This document shows, piece by piece, positions 1 to 7,587 of a DNA stretch of 64,000 nt. The translations under genes were made by a program, and so were the position numbers. Origin of the DNA: Aromatoleum anaerobium. Its GTDB lineage: Bacteria > Pseudomonadota > Gammaproteobacteria > Burkholderiales > Rhodocyclaceae. The stretch is from contig NZ_WTVG02000034.1 in the NCBI RefSeq assembly GCF_012910705.2, forward strand, positions 1-64,000, written 5' to 3'. The notes under the pieces are model-generated. The model saw nothing but the letters and a program-made list of their open reading frames with translations. It was not told where the DNA came from and ran no database searches. Positions within the stretch are counted from its first letter, which is position 1. Every line of letters starts with the position of its first letter.

Positions 1-2
1 CC

Positions 3-827
3 AAAAAGGTCAGCGTCACCCGGCGACTCGTGGCCACGCTGTGCAGCGGCGTGCTGGCGTGGCAGCTCACCGGCATCGCGTTGCATCACCTCGACCTCGC
101 GCCGGCCGATTTCATCCTGCAGTGGCTGCCCGCGGCGGTGATCCTCACCGCGTTCGCGGCGGGCGGAATCGCCAACGCGGTCAACATGATCGACGGCTTC
201 AACGGTCTTGCCGGCGGCGCGCTGGTCATCATGTTCGGTGCGCTCGGCCTCGTGGCCTTCCAGGTGGACGACGTCGTCCTCGCGTCGGTGTGCTGGACTT
301 TCGCCGCCGCGTTCGCCGGCTTCCTCGCGATCAACTTTCCCGCCGGCAAGATCTTCCTCGGCGACGGCGGCGCCTATCTCGGGGGCTTCGCGCTCGCCTG
401 GCTCGCCATCCTGCTGCCCGAACGCAACACCGAAGTCTCGCCGTGGGTCAGCCTGCTGATCTGCGCCTACCCGGTGATGGAGCTGATCTTCAGCATCGCC
501 CGCCGGCGCCACCGCGAGCACCACCCCGGCGCGGCCGACCGCCTGCATCTGCACAGCCTCGTGCATGCGCGCGTCGTGCGCCATTTTGTCCACGCCGACC
601 ACCCGACCTTGCGCAACGCAGCCGTCTCGCCGCTGATGTGGCTGTTTGCGCTCGTCCCCGCCGGCTTCGCGCAGATCGGCTGGGACAGCCGCAGCCAGTG
701 CCTGGCCGCGGTCCTCCTCACGTTCGCGGCCTACCTGCTGTGCTACCTGCGGCTGGTGCGTTTCCGCTGGCCGTGGTCTCCCGCCTCCGCGGCCCTGGAC
801 AACGCCGAAGCGCTCGACCGCATCTGA
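3..827 (+). CDS. WecA/MraY-family UDP-sugar:undecaprenyl-phosphate sugar-1-phosphate transferase (5' end off window)
   Basis: The reading frame is open from base 3 leftwards off the window, so only the C-terminal ~274 residues are visible and the true start is missing. It is a polytopic membrane protein of glycosyltransferase family 4. The catalytic loop motifs NMIDGFNGLAGG and IFLGDGGAYLGG are both intact, and a His-rich cytoplasmic loop (RRRHREHHPGAADRLHLHSL) follows, as in WecA/WbpL-type enzymes. Such enzymes load a sugar phosphate onto undecaprenyl phosphate to begin O-antigen synthesis at the inner membrane. The gene probably belongs to the polysaccharide cluster that resumes at 8612. 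The exact sugar substrate cannot be told. Confidence 0.88.
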   Translation, partial: KKVSVTRRLVATLCSGVLAWQLTGIALHHLDLAPADFILQWLPAAVILTAFAAGGIANAVNMIDGFNGLAGGALVIMFGALGLVAFQVDDVVLASVCWTFAAAFAGFLAINFPAGKIFLGDGGAYLGGFALAWLAILLPERNTEVSPWVSLLICAYPVMELIFSIARRRHREHHPGAADRLHLHSLVHARVVRHFVHADHPTLRNAAVSPLMWLFALVPAGFAQIGWDSRSQCLAAVLLTFAAYLLCYLRLVRFRWPWSPASAALDNAEALDRI

Positions 828-864
828 GCGTTTTCCCCCCTTCGCGGCGATAATCCCGCCCCGG

Positions 865-916
865 CTTCCAGTCCCGCCAGCGACACAACCGCCGCGCCAC
901 CCAAAGACATGCACAC
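865..916 (+). pseudogene. leader and start codon of a lost tviB-like gene
   Basis: This non-coding stretch, ending in an ATG at 909 followed by CACAC, closely resembles the leader of the intact tviB gene (about 8567-8619). Shared blocks include TTCCAGTC, GCGACACAAC and ACATGCACAC. Only the first codons of the former gene remain. At about 916 the sequence switches abruptly to a Fic gene fragment. The matching 3' tail of a tviB-like gene lies at 2488-2538. Reading these as the two ends of one destroyed gene is inference; the similarity itself is visible. Confidence 0.55.
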
Positions 917-1070
917 AGTGACGATCTTGCGGGCCACCTGCTGTTTGCACTCAAGCACGAAACGCTCGACTTGCTCGTGCTCTCGCGCCTGTTCAGGCAC
1001 CTCGGGCGCGACGTAGTCGCGGGCATCGTCGGTGGCAACCCGGCGCGGCAGTACGTGCGGCGCCTGTGGT
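916..1070 (+). pseudogene. 155-bp fragment of the Fic gene
   Basis: The fragment matches 4558-4712 inside the intact Fic gene with only two differences in 155 bases. It corresponds to roughly residues 67-118 of that protein, has no start of its own and cannot encode a Fic active site. It begins directly after the tviB-like start codon remnant and ends at an unrelated sequence. The very high identity points to a recent duplication or conversion rather than an old relic. Bases 1071-1167 hold nothing recognisable. Confidence 0.85.
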
Positions 1071-1167
1071 ACGCGCGCTCAACGTCGAACTACGTATCAT
1101 CGTGGTCCTGGCATAAGTGGTCCGGATACCATGCCAAGCCATAACCAACAGCTTCAAGGTTCATCCA

Positions 1168-1425
1168 ATGCCTGAGATCAGTCGCTTCCTGGGAATCGTG
1201 ATCTACATGAACTGGGCCGATCATCCCTTGCCTCACTTTCATGCGCGGTACGGTGCCTACGAGATCATGGTGGAGATCGAAACCGGCGTCGTCCGGGGCG
1301 AGTTCCCCAAGCGCGCCCTTCGTGCAGTCCTTGACTGGCTGGACGAACATAAGGCCGAACTCGCAGAAGACTGGGAGCTTGCGCAGCTGCGTAAGCCGCT
1401 CAAACCGATTTCGCCTTTGGAGTAA
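1168..1425 (+). CDS. DUF4160 family protein, possible toxin-antitoxin component
   Basis: This 85-residue protein opens MPEISRFLGIVIYMNWADH and has the family core PLPHFHARYG near residues 22-31. DUF4160 genes are usually paired with a DUF2442 gene, as here with 4 bases between them. The pair is commonly considered a toxin-antitoxin-like module, although biochemical function is poorly established. The ATG at 1168 was chosen over upstream in-frame codons because it gives the normal family length and N-terminus. A different DUF4160/DUF2442 pair is at 42547-43260, so the window holds two unrelated examples. Confidence 0.75.
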   Translation: MPEISRFLGIVIYMNWADHPLPHFHARYGAYEIMVEIETGVVRGEFPKRALRAVLDWLDEHKAELAEDWELAQLRKPLKPISPLE

Positions 1426-1429
1426 GACC

Positions 1430-1687
1430 ATGTTCCTGCATACCACACGCGTTGAAGTGCGCCCCGGCTATCGGCTCTACCTACAGTTCAACAACGGCGC
1501 CGCCGGGGAAGTCGCCCTGTTCGATGAACTTTGGGGGGAAATGTTCGAGCCGCTCAAGGACGAAACGCTCTTCAGGACCGCCCATCAGGATGAAACGCTC
1601 GGCACCGTGGTCTGGGCCAACGGCGCCGACTTCGCGCCCGAGTTTCTGCTCGCGCTGCTACAGGCTCAGACCAGCCAGGTGGCATGA
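1430..1687 (+). CDS. DUF2442 family protein, partner of the DUF4160 gene
   Basis: This 85-residue protein opens MFLHTTRVEVRPGYRLYLQF and has the typical DUF2442 pattern: a beta-rich start, a central FDELWGEMFEPLKD segment and the ending VVWANGADFAPEFLL. It starts 4 bases after the DUF4160 stop and was probably co-transcribed and translationally coupled with it. The ATG lies within the spacing TAAGACCATG, so ribosomes terminating upstream could reinitiate. DUF2442 proteins often carry DNA- or protein-binding functions in such pairs, but the role here is inferred from pairing only. Confidence 0.75.
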   Translation: MFLHTTRVEVRPGYRLYLQFNNGAAGEVALFDELWGEMFEPLKDETLFRTAHQDETLGTVVWANGADFAPEFLLALLQAQTSQVA

Positions 1688-1734
1688 CTGCCTCCATCCC
1701 CGCTGATTAGGATCAGACCCCGGTATTGCTTGCC

Positions 1735-2487
1735 CTAACCACGCCCGCCCTCATGCTGTCCCGGCCCCTTCCCACCCTCACCTACGGCGACCGCGACCAC
1801 GAAGACCGCACCACCCGCCGCCACCGCCTTCAGGCCGTGCTCGAACATGCGCTGGCCGACGGCGGCACCGTGCTGATCCCGGCTTTCGCCATCGGCCGCA
1901 CGCAGGAACTGCTCTACGAAATCGAAGACATCATCTTCGAAGCCGGCGACGACCCACGCTGGAAACAGCTCGACATCGTCGTCGATTCGCTGCTCGCGGC
2001 CGAATTCACCCGCCTCTACCGCAAGCTCAAGCCGTACTGGGACGAAGAGGCCACTGCCCGCGTCCGCCAGGGCCGCCACCCGCTGTCGTTCGACCAGCTG
2101 CTCGTCCTCGACCGCCACGAAGACCACCTGAAGGCGGTCGATTACCTCACCCGCACCGGCCGCCCCGCGGTCGTCATCGCCGGCTCCGGGATGTGCGCCG
2201 GGGGCCGCGTCGTGAACTACCTCAAGGCGATGCTCGGCGACGCCCGCAACGACGTGCTCTTCGTCATGCGCTACCCGATCCGCGCGCAGATCCACCAGGT
2301 GGGCGGCTATTCCGCCCATGCGGGGCAGGCGGACCTGCTGCGGTTTGTGGCCGGCATCCCGGAGATGCCCGCGGAGATCCGCATCGTGCATGACGACGAC
2401 GCCAAGGCGGCGTTGAAGTGCAGGGTGGAAGAGGCCGGCGCTGGCCGCGTGCTCGTGCCCGGGGCGGCTATCGATCCGCTCTTGGTT
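1735..2487 (+). pseudogene. beta-CASP/MBL-fold RNase-like protein, truncated and internally deleted (copy A)
   Basis: The reading frame carries the beta-CASP half of an RNase J/CPSF73-like metallo-hydrolase: TYGDRDH, then IPAFAIGRTQELLYEIE, then GSGMCAGGRVVNYLKAML. The N-terminal half with the HxHxDH metal ligands is missing. A second deletion lies after NDVLFV, where the usual segment of about 40 residues is replaced by MRYP before RAQIHQVGGYSAHAGQ. No convincing start codon or ribosome site exists. N-terminal pieces of the same kind of gene occur at 5983 and 7118, and another C-terminal piece at 4055. The frame then runs into a tviB-like tail. Confidence 0.85.
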
Positions 2488-2538
2488 AATGACCTAAAAT
2501 GCGCAATTCCGCGTAACGCAGCTGATCTGCGCCTGTAA
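2488..2538 (+). pseudogene. C-terminal tail of a tviB-like nucleotide-sugar dehydrogenase
   Basis: The last 16 codons before the stop encode NDLKCAIPRNAADLRL. The intact TviB at 8612-9889 ends [16 protein letters not shown], identical at 11 of 16 positions and stopping at the same place. The beta-CASP pseudogene therefore reads in frame into the end of a different gene. With the tviB-like leader at 865-916 this looks like the far end of a destroyed second tviB copy. That link is inferred; the tail match is directly visible. Confidence 0.65.
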
Positions 2539-2566
2539 TCGCGGCACAAGATCCAGGAGGGTAACG

Positions 2567-3730
2567 ATGCCAGAGCGGATGTTGCTTCAACGGCTTTACA
2601 TACACAATTTTCGCTGTTTCGAGAATTTCGAATTCAAGCCGGGAGGCCAAACCGCATCCTTGCTGATTGGCAAGAACGGCAGCGGCAAATCGAGCCTCAT
2701 GCACACCCTGGCGCTGCTCCAGGCGATCGGGCGCGGGCGCACGCGGCTGGGTGAGCTTGTCACCCCCGCAGATTTCACGCGGGGTCGCAGCGACATTCCC
2801 ATGCGCTTCGAGCTCGAAGTGCTGCTTCACGGAAAGGCCTACGCCTACAGCCTCGTGCTGGAGCTACCAGAAAAGTTCCGTGAGCTTCGGGTTCTGCACG
2901 AACGCCTCACCGTAGACGGCGAACCGATCTTTACCCGCGAAAAAGCCGATATCACGATACCCCGCACAGCACAAAAGCGCGACGACACCGTCTTCTCCAT
3001 GGACTGGCATCTCATTGCGCTCCCCGTCATCCAGGACGCCACCACCGCCGCGGCCCTGCAAAACCTTCGCGACTGGTTGGCGGCAATGGTGCTGTTGTCG
3101 CCCATACCGCAAACCATACGCAGCGAGGCGCTCGGCAGCGATACCGCCATCGAACACAGCGCCCGCAACCTGCCCGACTGGCTGGCCGGATTGCTTGAAA
3201 GATACCCCGCTGCCTACACCACGGTTGTCGACCATCTGAAACAGGTCATCCCGGACCTCACCGCCCTGCGCTTCGAGCGTCTCGGTCGGGATGCGCGTGC
3301 ACTGATCATCCAGTTCGCCAGCGCCCCGGAAAGTATGGAACTCCCTATTTCCGCGCTCTCCGATGGTGAAAAGTGCTTCTTTATCGGCGCCATACTGCTT
3401 GCCGCCAATCAACAGGCCGGGCCGCTCCTCGCATTCTGGGACGAACCAGACAACAACATCGCGCCGCACGAAATCAACCAGCTGATTGTTGCCCTGAAAC
3501 GCAACTTCTTTCAAAACAAGGGCCAGCTCATCGTCAGCTCGCACAACCCTCAGGCCATTCAGTGTTTCTCTGACGACAGCATCTGGGTCATGGGGCGGCG
3601 GACGCATCTCGAACCTACCCAGATCCGCTGCCTGGACGAACTCCACCCCAGCACTGAAGGCAAAACTCACGCAAGCCAACCGCAGCTCCTGCAACGCCTG
3701 CTCGATGGGGATATCGACCCATGGCTCTGA
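2567..3730 (+). CDS. AAA_15/AAA_21-type ABC-like ATPase of a probable defence pair
   Basis: The product is a 387-residue ATPase. Its Walker A is GKNGSGKS at 35-42, a signature-like LSDGEK lies at about 264-269, Walker B ends WDEPDN with D292/E293, and a switch histidine sits in SSHNPQ (H326). This is the OLD/RecF-like layout seen in many anti-phage ATPases. A strong ribosome site, AGGAGGG, lies just before ATG 2567. The next gene overlaps it by 10 bases and has TOPRIM-like acidic motifs, suggesting an ATPase-TOPRIM defence unit. The unit is flanked by C-terminal pieces of the beta-CASP gene on both sides. Which named defence system it belongs to cannot be decided here. Confidence 0.85.
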   Translation: MPERMLLQRLYIHNFRCFENFEFKPGGQTASLLIGKNGSGKSSLMHTLALLQAIGRGRTRLGELVTPADFTRGRSDIPMRFELEVLLHGKAYAYSLVLELPEKFRELRVLHERLTVDGEPIFTREKADITIPRTAQKRDDTVFSMDWHLIALPVIQDATTAAALQNLRDWLAAMVLLSPIPQTIRSEALGSDTAIEHSARNLPDWLAGLLERYPAAYTTVVDHLKQVIPDLTALRFERLGRDARALIIQFASAPESMELPISALSDGEKCFFIGAILLAANQQAGPLLAFWDEPDNNIAPHEINQLIVALKRNFFQNKGQLIVSSHNPQAIQCFSDDSIWVMGRRTHLEPTQIRCLDELHPSTEGKTHASQPQLLQRLLDGDIDPWL

Positions 3731-4032
3731 ATCGGGAACGTCCACATCTGCTGGTCCTGCCCGAAGACGACGCAACGCGCTCGATTGCAAACGGCTTCAT
3801 CGATGCAACCACCGGACAGATGCAGGTGCTCAACCCGGTGCGTGGCTGGCCAAATGTTCTCCACCAGTTCGAGGTCGACCATGTCATCCAACTCCGCAAG
3901 TACCGGCATCGACATCTGGTGCTGCTGATCGACTTCGATGACGAATATCCCAACAGGCTCACCTATTTCCAGAGCGCGATTCCGAAAGATGTTGAAGACC
4001 GTGTTTACGTACTGCGGCATCTTCCAGGGTGA
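3721..4032 (+). CDS. TOPRIM-like partner of the ATPase, probably 3'-truncated
   Basis: The 103-residue product begins with a strand followed by acidic residues (LLVLPEDD, E15-D17) and later has LVLLIDFDDEY with D71/D73. This E...DxD arrangement is that of TOPRIM nuclease domains in ATPase-linked defence proteins. It overlaps the ATPase gene by 10 bases. Such partners are usually about twice as long, and here the sequence changes abruptly near 4030 to a piece of the beta-CASP gene. The C-terminal half is therefore probably lost and the system may be inactive. The TOPRIM assignment is by motif only. Confidence 0.6.
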   Translation: MALNRERPHLLVLPEDDATRSIANGFIDATTGQMQVLNPVRGWPNVLHQFEVDHVIQLRKYRHRHLVLLIDFDDEYPNRLTYFQSAIPKDVEDRVYVLRHLPG

Positions 4033-4054
4033 CGAAGCCGCCGGGCGCAGCGGG

Positions 4055-4255
4055 GCCGATGCGCGCGCAGATCCACCAGGTGGGCGGCTATTCTGCCCAC
4101 GCCGGGCAGTCGGACCTGCTGCGCTTTGTTGCCGGCATCCCGCACATGCCCGCGGAGATCCGCATCGTGCATGGCGAGGACGAGGCCAAGGCAGCGTTGA
4201 AGGGCAGGCTGAAAGAAGCCGGGGCCGGCCGACTGCTCGTGCCCGGGAGGCAGGA
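4055..4255 (+). pseudogene. C-terminal fragment of the beta-CASP/MBL gene (copy B)
   Basis: The frame MRAQIHQVGGYSAHAGQ onward closely matches copy A at about 2280-2465, including the tail KEAGAGRLLVPG. It covers only the last ~65 residues of the beta-CASP protein and has no start. Copies A and B are direct repeats flanking the ATPase/TOPRIM-like pair, so that pair sits between two pieces of one resident gene. Bases 4256-4357 hold no recognisable gene. Confidence 0.8.
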
Positions 4256-4357
4256 AGGATCCTTTAGCAGCACGAATTTTTTCGACAACCAAGCTTCAAA
4301 ACGTTAATTTTTCGACATCCACGCCACTTTTTCGACCGCCATCCCGCATTCCACCCA

Positions 4358-5914
4358 ATGTCTGCCCACCTGCCTTTCTTCGACACACACGCACTCGCAC
4401 TCGACGCCTCGCGGCGCTGGGTGGGGTACGCCGCCTTGTTGCGCGGGCTGGGGCTGGAAGCGCCACTGGGGCCCGCATGCGCGGTGGCGGACGGGCATGT
4501 CCGCGGCAGTGTGCGTGTCGAGGCCGGCGTACGGATCTTCGATCAGCGCTACCGGCCCAGTGACGATCTTGCGGGCCACCTGCTGTTTGCACTCAAGCAC
4601 GAAACGCTCGACTTGCTCGTGCTCTCGCGCCTGTTCAGGCACCTCGGGCGCGACGTGGTCGCGGGCATCGTCGGTGCCAACCCGGCGCGGCAGTACGTGC
4701 GGCGCCTGTGGTTTCTGTACGAATGGCTTACCGGAGAAGAACTACCGCTGGCCGATCTGCCCAGCGGCGGGCGCTACGTCCCGCTGCTCGACGCCTCGCA
4801 ATACTTCGTCGGCGAGCCGACGGGCTGGGTCCGCGTTGCCCGCCACAAGATCCTGAACAACCTGCCGGGCAGCGCTGCATTCTGCCCGCTCGTGCGCCGT
4901 ACCCCTGCGCTCGACAGCTTCGTCGAACAGACGCTCGGCGCGCAGGTACAAGCCGTCATGGGGCGCACGGCCCCGGACGTCTGGCGGCGAGCCGCAAGTT
5001 TTCTGCTGCTGGCCGACAGCCGCGCCTCGTTCGCGATCGAAGGCGAGCGTCCGGCGCGCAACCGCCTCGAACGCTGGGCCCAGGTCATCCAGCAGGCCGG
5101 CCGGCAAGCGCTGTCGATGGACGAGATCCTGCGCATGCACGACGCGCTCATCCACGACGACCGCTTCGTGGCCAAGGGGCTGCGCACCCAGGGCGTCTTC
5201 CTCGGCGACCGTGACCGCCTTGGCGACCCCATCCCGGAATTCATCGGCGCTCGCGCGCAGGATCTGCCGGGGCTGCTCGCCGGCCTGCTCGACGCCCACC
5301 GCTTGCACGGTGCCTGCGGAATCGATCCGGTCGTCCACGCCGCCGTCGTCGCCTTCGGTTTCGTCTTCATCCACCCGTTCGAAGACGGCAACGGCAGGCT
5401 GCATCGTGCGCTCATCCACCACATCCTGGCCGAACGCGGCTTCGCGCCGGCCGGGCTCGTGTTCCCGGTGTCGGCGGTCATGCTCGATCGCATCCACGAC
5501 TACCGCGACGCGTTGCGCGCCCACAGCGGCCGCCTCATGCCCTTTATCGACTGGGCACCCGACGCCCAGCGCAACGTGATCGTGCACAACGACACCGCCG
5601 AGCTCTATCGCTATGGCGACTACACCGAACTGGCGGAATTCCTCTACGGCTGCGTCGCACACACCGTCACCGACGTCCTGCCGCAAGAAGTGCGCTATCT
5701 GCAATGCCACGACGACGCACTCACCGCCATCGCTCAACACATCGACATGCCGCAAAGCCTCGCTCGCGACCTCATCATGTTCATCACGCAAAACGACATG
5801 AAACTGTCCGCCCGGCGACGGAAGAACGAATTCGCCGCACTCACCGACGACGAAGTCCGCACGCTGGAAACGGAAATCGCACGCGCCTTCGACCGCGAGC
5901 AGGCATCGAAATGA
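4358..5914 (+). CDS. Fic-domain AMPylase-type protein with N-terminal self-inhibitory motif
   Basis: This 518-residue protein has a canonical Fic motif, HPFEDGNGRLHR, starting at H339. Fic enzymes transfer AMP or another nucleotide group from a cofactor to protein hydroxyls. An inhibitory [S/T]xxxE[G/N] motif, SFAIEG at 224-229, lies upstream in the same chain. This is the class II arrangement, in which Glu (E228) blocks the cofactor until released. Residues 1-200 form a DUF4172-like N-terminal domain and the C-terminal ~130 residues look like a winged-helix extension. It is apparently intact. A 155-bp copy lies at 916-1070, and a relic of a different Fic gene lies at 7314. Confidence 0.88.
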   Translation: MSAHLPFFDTHALALDASRRWVGYAALLRGLGLEAPLGPACAVADGHVRGSVRVEAGVRIFDQRYRPSDDLAGHLLFALKHETLDLLVLSRLFRHLGRDVVAGIVGANPARQYVRRLWFLYEWLTGEELPLADLPSGGRYVPLLDASQYFVGEPTGWVRVARHKILNNLPGSAAFCPLVRRTPALDSFVEQTLGAQVQAVMGRTAPDVWRRAASFLLLADSRASFAIEGERPARNRLERWAQVIQQAGRQALSMDEILRMHDALIHDDRFVAKGLRTQGVFLGDRDRLGDPIPEFIGARAQDLPGLLAGLLDAHRLHGACGIDPVVHAAVVAFGFVFIHPFEDGNGRLHRALIHHILAERGFAPAGLVFPVSAVMLDRIHDYRDALRAHSGRLMPFIDWAPDAQRNVIVHNDTAELYRYGDYTELAEFLYGCVAHTVTDVLPQEVRYLQCHDDALTAIAQHIDMPQSLARDLIMFITQNDMKLSARRRKNEFAALTDDEVRTLETEIARAFDREQASK

Positions 5915-5982
5915 TGCAGATGCATGACCGAATCCATCTCGGCACTTCGGGTAAGCCCCCATTCTTGGCCCTGACACCCCCC

Positions 5983-6010
5983 ATGCTCACCCTCACTCAC
6001 CACGGCGCCG
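5983..6010 (+). repeat. first 27 bases of the beta-CASP/MBL gene (N-terminal scar A)
   Basis: Starting at ATG 5983, 27 bases encoding MLTLTHHGA are identical to the start of the longer N-terminal piece at 7118. They encode the first strand of an MBL-fold protein. The match ends abruptly, and no MBL sequence follows. The two copies bracket the MNT/HEPN pair as direct repeats. The rest of 5915-6097 contains nothing else recognisable. Confidence 0.7.
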
Positions 6011-6097
6011 TCGGACCTCCGGACCCGGACGTTTTCCGACACCCGCGCCGCTTTTTCCATCAAAATTGTTTTCCATTAAGCAACGTTTGTTTCTAAA

Positions 6098-6688
6098 TTG
6101 AAAACACAACCCTCCGTTTCTGATCTGCTCTTTCCGAACCAGTATCGGCGCAAAGTGCTGGGCCTTCTGATCATGAGGCCGGACCAGCAGATTCACTTGC
6201 GCGAACTGGCCAGGCTGATTGGCGCCGCCCCGGGCACCCTCAAGAAGGAGCTCGACGCGCTGTGCCATGCTGGCTTGCTGCACAGCCAACGCATCGGCAA
6301 TCAAATCCGATTCAGCGCGAATACAGATCATCCGGTGTTCGCCGAACTGCAGGCCCTGATCCGAAAAACCACCGGCATGGGCGACGCCCTGCAGCTCAGC
6401 CTGGTGCCACTGGCAGACAGGATCCATGCCGCCTTTGTGTTCGGCTCCATGGCCAGCGCCACAGAAAACGCCAACAGCGACATTGACTTGATGGTTATCG
6501 GAGATGTGACGTTCGCGGACATCATCAACGCCACCTACGAAACCCAAACCGCACTGGGCCGCGAGATCAACCCCAAAGTGATGAGTCCCGGCGAATGGCA
6601 GGACAAAAAGGCCGCCGGCAACGCCTTCCTGCAAGACGTGATGGCCAAGCCCAGGATCATGCTGATTGGAGACGCGCATGCCCTCTGA
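6098..6688 (+). CDS. winged-helix plus MNT-type nucleotidyltransferase, likely antitoxin of a HEPN/MNT pair
   Basis: The product has 196 residues. An N-terminal winged helix-turn-helix (about residues 10-75, IHLRELARLIGAAPGTLKKE) precedes a minimal nucleotidyltransferase domain. The catalytic pattern is GSMA...NSDIDL, with G116-S117 and D128/D130 intact. Members of this layout regulate or modify a HEPN partner, often by AMPylation. The start is TTG 6098, the first possible start after an in-frame stop at 6077; no clear ribosome site is visible. The gene overlaps the HEPN gene by 11 bases. The helix-turn-helix suggests autoregulation. Confidence 0.8.
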   Translation: MKTQPSVSDLLFPNQYRRKVLGLLIMRPDQQIHLRELARLIGAAPGTLKKELDALCHAGLLHSQRIGNQIRFSANTDHPVFAELQALIRKTTGMGDALQLSLVPLADRIHAAFVFGSMASATENANSDIDLMVIGDVTFADIINATYETQTALGREINPKVMSPGEWQDKKAAGNAFLQDVMAKPRIMLIGDAHAL

Positions 6689-7109
6689 CGCGCTCGACAA
6701 TCTGGCCCGCATCGGCCAGCTGGACAAGGTGCCCTTTTCCCAGGCTTTGATGAACAAGATGCTGACCACCGCCCAAAGCCGGCTGACCGACGCCCGGCGC
6801 ACCGAAAACAGTACCGAAACCCGGTTCGACTGCGCTTACACGGCCATCCGCGCCATCGCCGACGCCGCATTGCTCAAGCACGGCTACAGGACCTCCACCA
6901 GCAAGCCGGGGCACCACCAGATCACCATCCAGTGTCTGGTGCACACCTTGGGTGTGGACCTTGCAGTTGTACGTGTATTGGATGGCCTCAGAAAACAACG
7001 AAACCTGAGCGACTACGACGGCGAGCTGATCACCGGCCAGGCACTTGCCGAATGCATTGAGCAGGCCGTTCGCCTTCAACAATTAGCTGCAACCAGATTG
7101 GCACCCTGA
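6678..7109 (+). CDS. HEPN-domain protein, likely RNase toxin of the MNT pair
   Basis: This 143-residue, largely helical protein overlaps the upstream nucleotidyltransferase gene by 11 bases. The segment RKQRNLSDYDGE near 106-116 corresponds to the HEPN active-site region, with Arg108 and Tyr113; the usual RxxxxH histidine is not obvious, so catalytic competence is uncertain. HEPN/MNT pairs act as toxin-antitoxin or abortive-infection modules in which the HEPN protein cleaves RNA. ATG 6678 was preferred to TTG 6666 because it is a stronger start codon. Confidence 0.72.
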   Translation: MPSDALDNLARIGQLDKVPFSQALMNKMLTTAQSRLTDARRTENSTETRFDCAYTAIRAIADAALLKHGYRTSTSKPGHHQITIQCLVHTLGVDLAVVRVLDGLRKQRNLSDYDGELITGQALAECIEQAVRLQQLAATRLAP

Positions 7110-7117
7110 AAGCCCCC

Positions 7118-7222
7118 ATGCTCACCCTCACTCACCACGGCGCCATCACCGGCGTCACCGGCTCCTGCCACGAACTCACCCTGCACGGGCGGGGCACGGC
7201 GCCAACCAAAGCAAGCCACTGA
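7118..7222 (+). pseudogene. N-terminal fragment of the beta-CASP/MBL gene (N-terminal scar B)
   Basis: Thirty-four codons from ATG 7118 to TGA 7220 encode an MBL-fold N-terminus, with GAITGVTGSCHELTLHGRG matching the family's G-x-VTGSCH start. The HxHxDH metal-binding part is absent. The first 27 bases are identical to 5983-6009. Together with the C-terminal pieces at 1735 and 4055 this shows that one type of gene is scattered over more than 5 kb. Bases 7223-7313 are AT-rich and hold no gene. Confidence 0.8.
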
Positions 7223-7313
7223 CTCACGATTGATAAAATAAACGACAAAAATTTAACTAACGAAACACCTTAATAAAGCCAGCTTAACTAAGGCCGCCGT
7301 CTGCCAGCCGTCA

Positions 7314-7587
7314 ATGACCACCGAAACGCCTCCCAACGAGGACCGCCTCGGCCGCTACGTCACCACCGTCGCCTTCAACGAGACGGTGAGCGCCTACGTC
7401 CCGCTGCCGCTGCCGCTGCCGCCCTCGCCACCGCTGGTTTTCTCGAACCGGCTGCTGGGCATTCTGAGCCTGGCCGACCAGATGCGAGATCACCGGCAAG
7501 CAACGCGGCCGGGTCTTTGCCTACGACGCTTTCCTGCAAATCCTGGACGAGGGTACGTCATCGGCGGGCGAGCACGGTAATGCGTGA
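7314..7587 (+). pseudogene. Fic-family relic: N-terminus joined to C-terminus out of frame
   Basis: From ATG 7314 the frame gives a Fic-type N-terminus (DRLGRYVTTVAFNETVSAYV, a proline-rich PLPLPLPPSPP, then LLGILSLADQM). At about 7485 the coding frame shifts. The other frame, from 7486 to a stop at 7585, gives EITGKQRGRVFAYDAFLQIL and then DEGT, which is typical of the end of Fic proteins. The central catalytic part, including the HPFxxGNGR motif, is deleted. It differs from the intact Fic at 4358. It lies directly upstream of the vapBC operator. Confidence 0.72.
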
